5,746 nt of DNA from JAYUHK01 sp043767025 (GTDB lineage Bacteria > Bacteroidota > Bacteroidia > Chitinophagales > Saprospiraceae): NCBI GenBank assembly GCA_043767025.1, contig JAYUHK010000172.1, forward strand, positions 1 through 5,746. Reading direction: 5' to 3'. Positions 5,620 to 5,746 of this stretch are shown piece after piece. Position 1 is the first letter of the stretch, and every line of letters begins with the position of its first letter. Position numbers and translations under genes: made by a program. The notes under the pieces are model-generated. The model saw only the letters and a list, made by a program, of their open reading frames with translations, had not been told where the DNA came from and did not search any database.

Positions 5620-5672
5620 CTTGGTTTTTGTCACTTTTTTCCTTGATGAAAAAAGTAACCAAAAAAATCAAG
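5620..5672. repeat. imperfect inverted repeat downstream of the ligase-family gene
   Basis: ACTTTTTTC (5633-5641) and GAAAAAAGT (5648-5656) form a perfect 9-bp stem around the loop CTTGAT. Beyond it the arms continue with interruptions: TTTT against AAAA, then CTTG (5620-5623) against CAAG (5669-5672), with two extra A bases in the right arm. It begins 79 bp after the stop codon. No T-run follows the stem on either strand, so it is not a standard intrinsic terminator, though it could still end transcription or be a dispersed repeat. Confidence 0.55.
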
Positions 5673-5702
5673 TGCTCTGTATAAATTCTAAAGTTTTTGC
5701 CT

Positions 5703-5738
5703 AAAAATCTCGTCGGCGCGCGAAAAATACTCGTCGGC
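5703..5738 (+). repeat. GC-rich direct repeat near right edge
   Basis: AAAAATCTCGTCGGC (5703-5717) recurs as AAAAATACTCGTCGGC (5723-5738), with a single inserted base and a 20-21 bp period. The CGTCGGC cores are followed by GCGCG and TGCGCC respectively. The composition is much more GC-rich than the preceding 160 bp, which suggests a repeat unit or array that continues beyond the window. Confidence 0.5.
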
Positions 5739-5746
5739 TGCGCCAG

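Larger units (their letters stand above)
5542..5746. other. right-edge spacer with repeats
   Basis: No gene is supported here. The first 78 bp show nothing recognisable. An imperfect inverted repeat (5620-5672) and a GC-rich direct repeat (5703-5738) follow, and the latter may continue past the window. A 48-codon open frame on the minus strand runs in from the right edge to a stop at 5600-5602 but is judged below as unlikely to be coding. Confidence 0.6.

Noticed and set aside
5600..5746. Minus-strand open frame of 48 codons entering from the right edge and ending in TAA at 5600-5602
   Set aside because: It has no visible start, runs through the inverted repeat and the direct repeat, and its translation is low-complexity (for example LIFLVTFFIKEK). 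It looks like a by-product of repeats, although a partial gene cannot be wholly excluded without more sequence.

Overview
The window most likely comes from the chromosome of a member of the Bacteroidota. The evidence is indirect. Gene 1 is an unmistakable BshA. The CDS starts have A-rich leaders with no clear Shine-Dalgarno sequence. One candidate promoter fits the Bacteroidota TAnnTTTG type of -7 box, the small lipoprotein has a relaxed lipobox, and the spacers are crowded with short palindromic repeats. I cannot place it below phylum level.

Layout from left to right, with all four genes on the + strand:
(1) 1-292 is a spacer. It opens with a reverse-oriented copy (3-99) of a 97-bp MITE-like repeat and also holds an A/T-rich quasi-palindrome (185-220).
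(2) 293-1438 is bshA, the glycosyltransferase for the first step of bacillithiol synthesis.
(3) 1520-2920 is a 12-TM amino-acid permease of the APC superfamily.
(4) 2921-3692 is a 772-bp non-coding stretch built from layered repeats: two direct copies of the 97-bp element (2969-3065 and 3499-3595), a cluster of three triloop palindromes (3107-3221), and a 238-bp, extremely A+T-rich element with 20-bp terminal inverted repeats (3226-3463), flanked by a 10-bp direct duplication.
(5) 3693-4067 is a small lipoprotein with four further cysteines.
(6) 4087-5541 is an O-antigen ligase/polymerase-family membrane protein, 19 bp behind the lipoprotein gene and probably co-transcribed with it.
(7) 5542-5746 is a repeat-bearing spacer with an imperfect inverted repeat and a GC-rich direct repeat that runs toward the right edge.

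bshA serves cytosolic low-molecular-weight thiol synthesis; no bshB or bshC is present here. The permease imports or exchanges an amino acid that cannot be named from sequence. The lipoprotein/ligase pair belongs to the cell envelope. I see no gene-encoded novel system. The most interesting content is non-coding: a 97-bp TA-flanked repeat family whose copies show base-pair-preserving changes in an internal hairpin, and the A+T-rich terminal-inverted-repeat element that appears to have inserted at the edge of a palindrome cluster.
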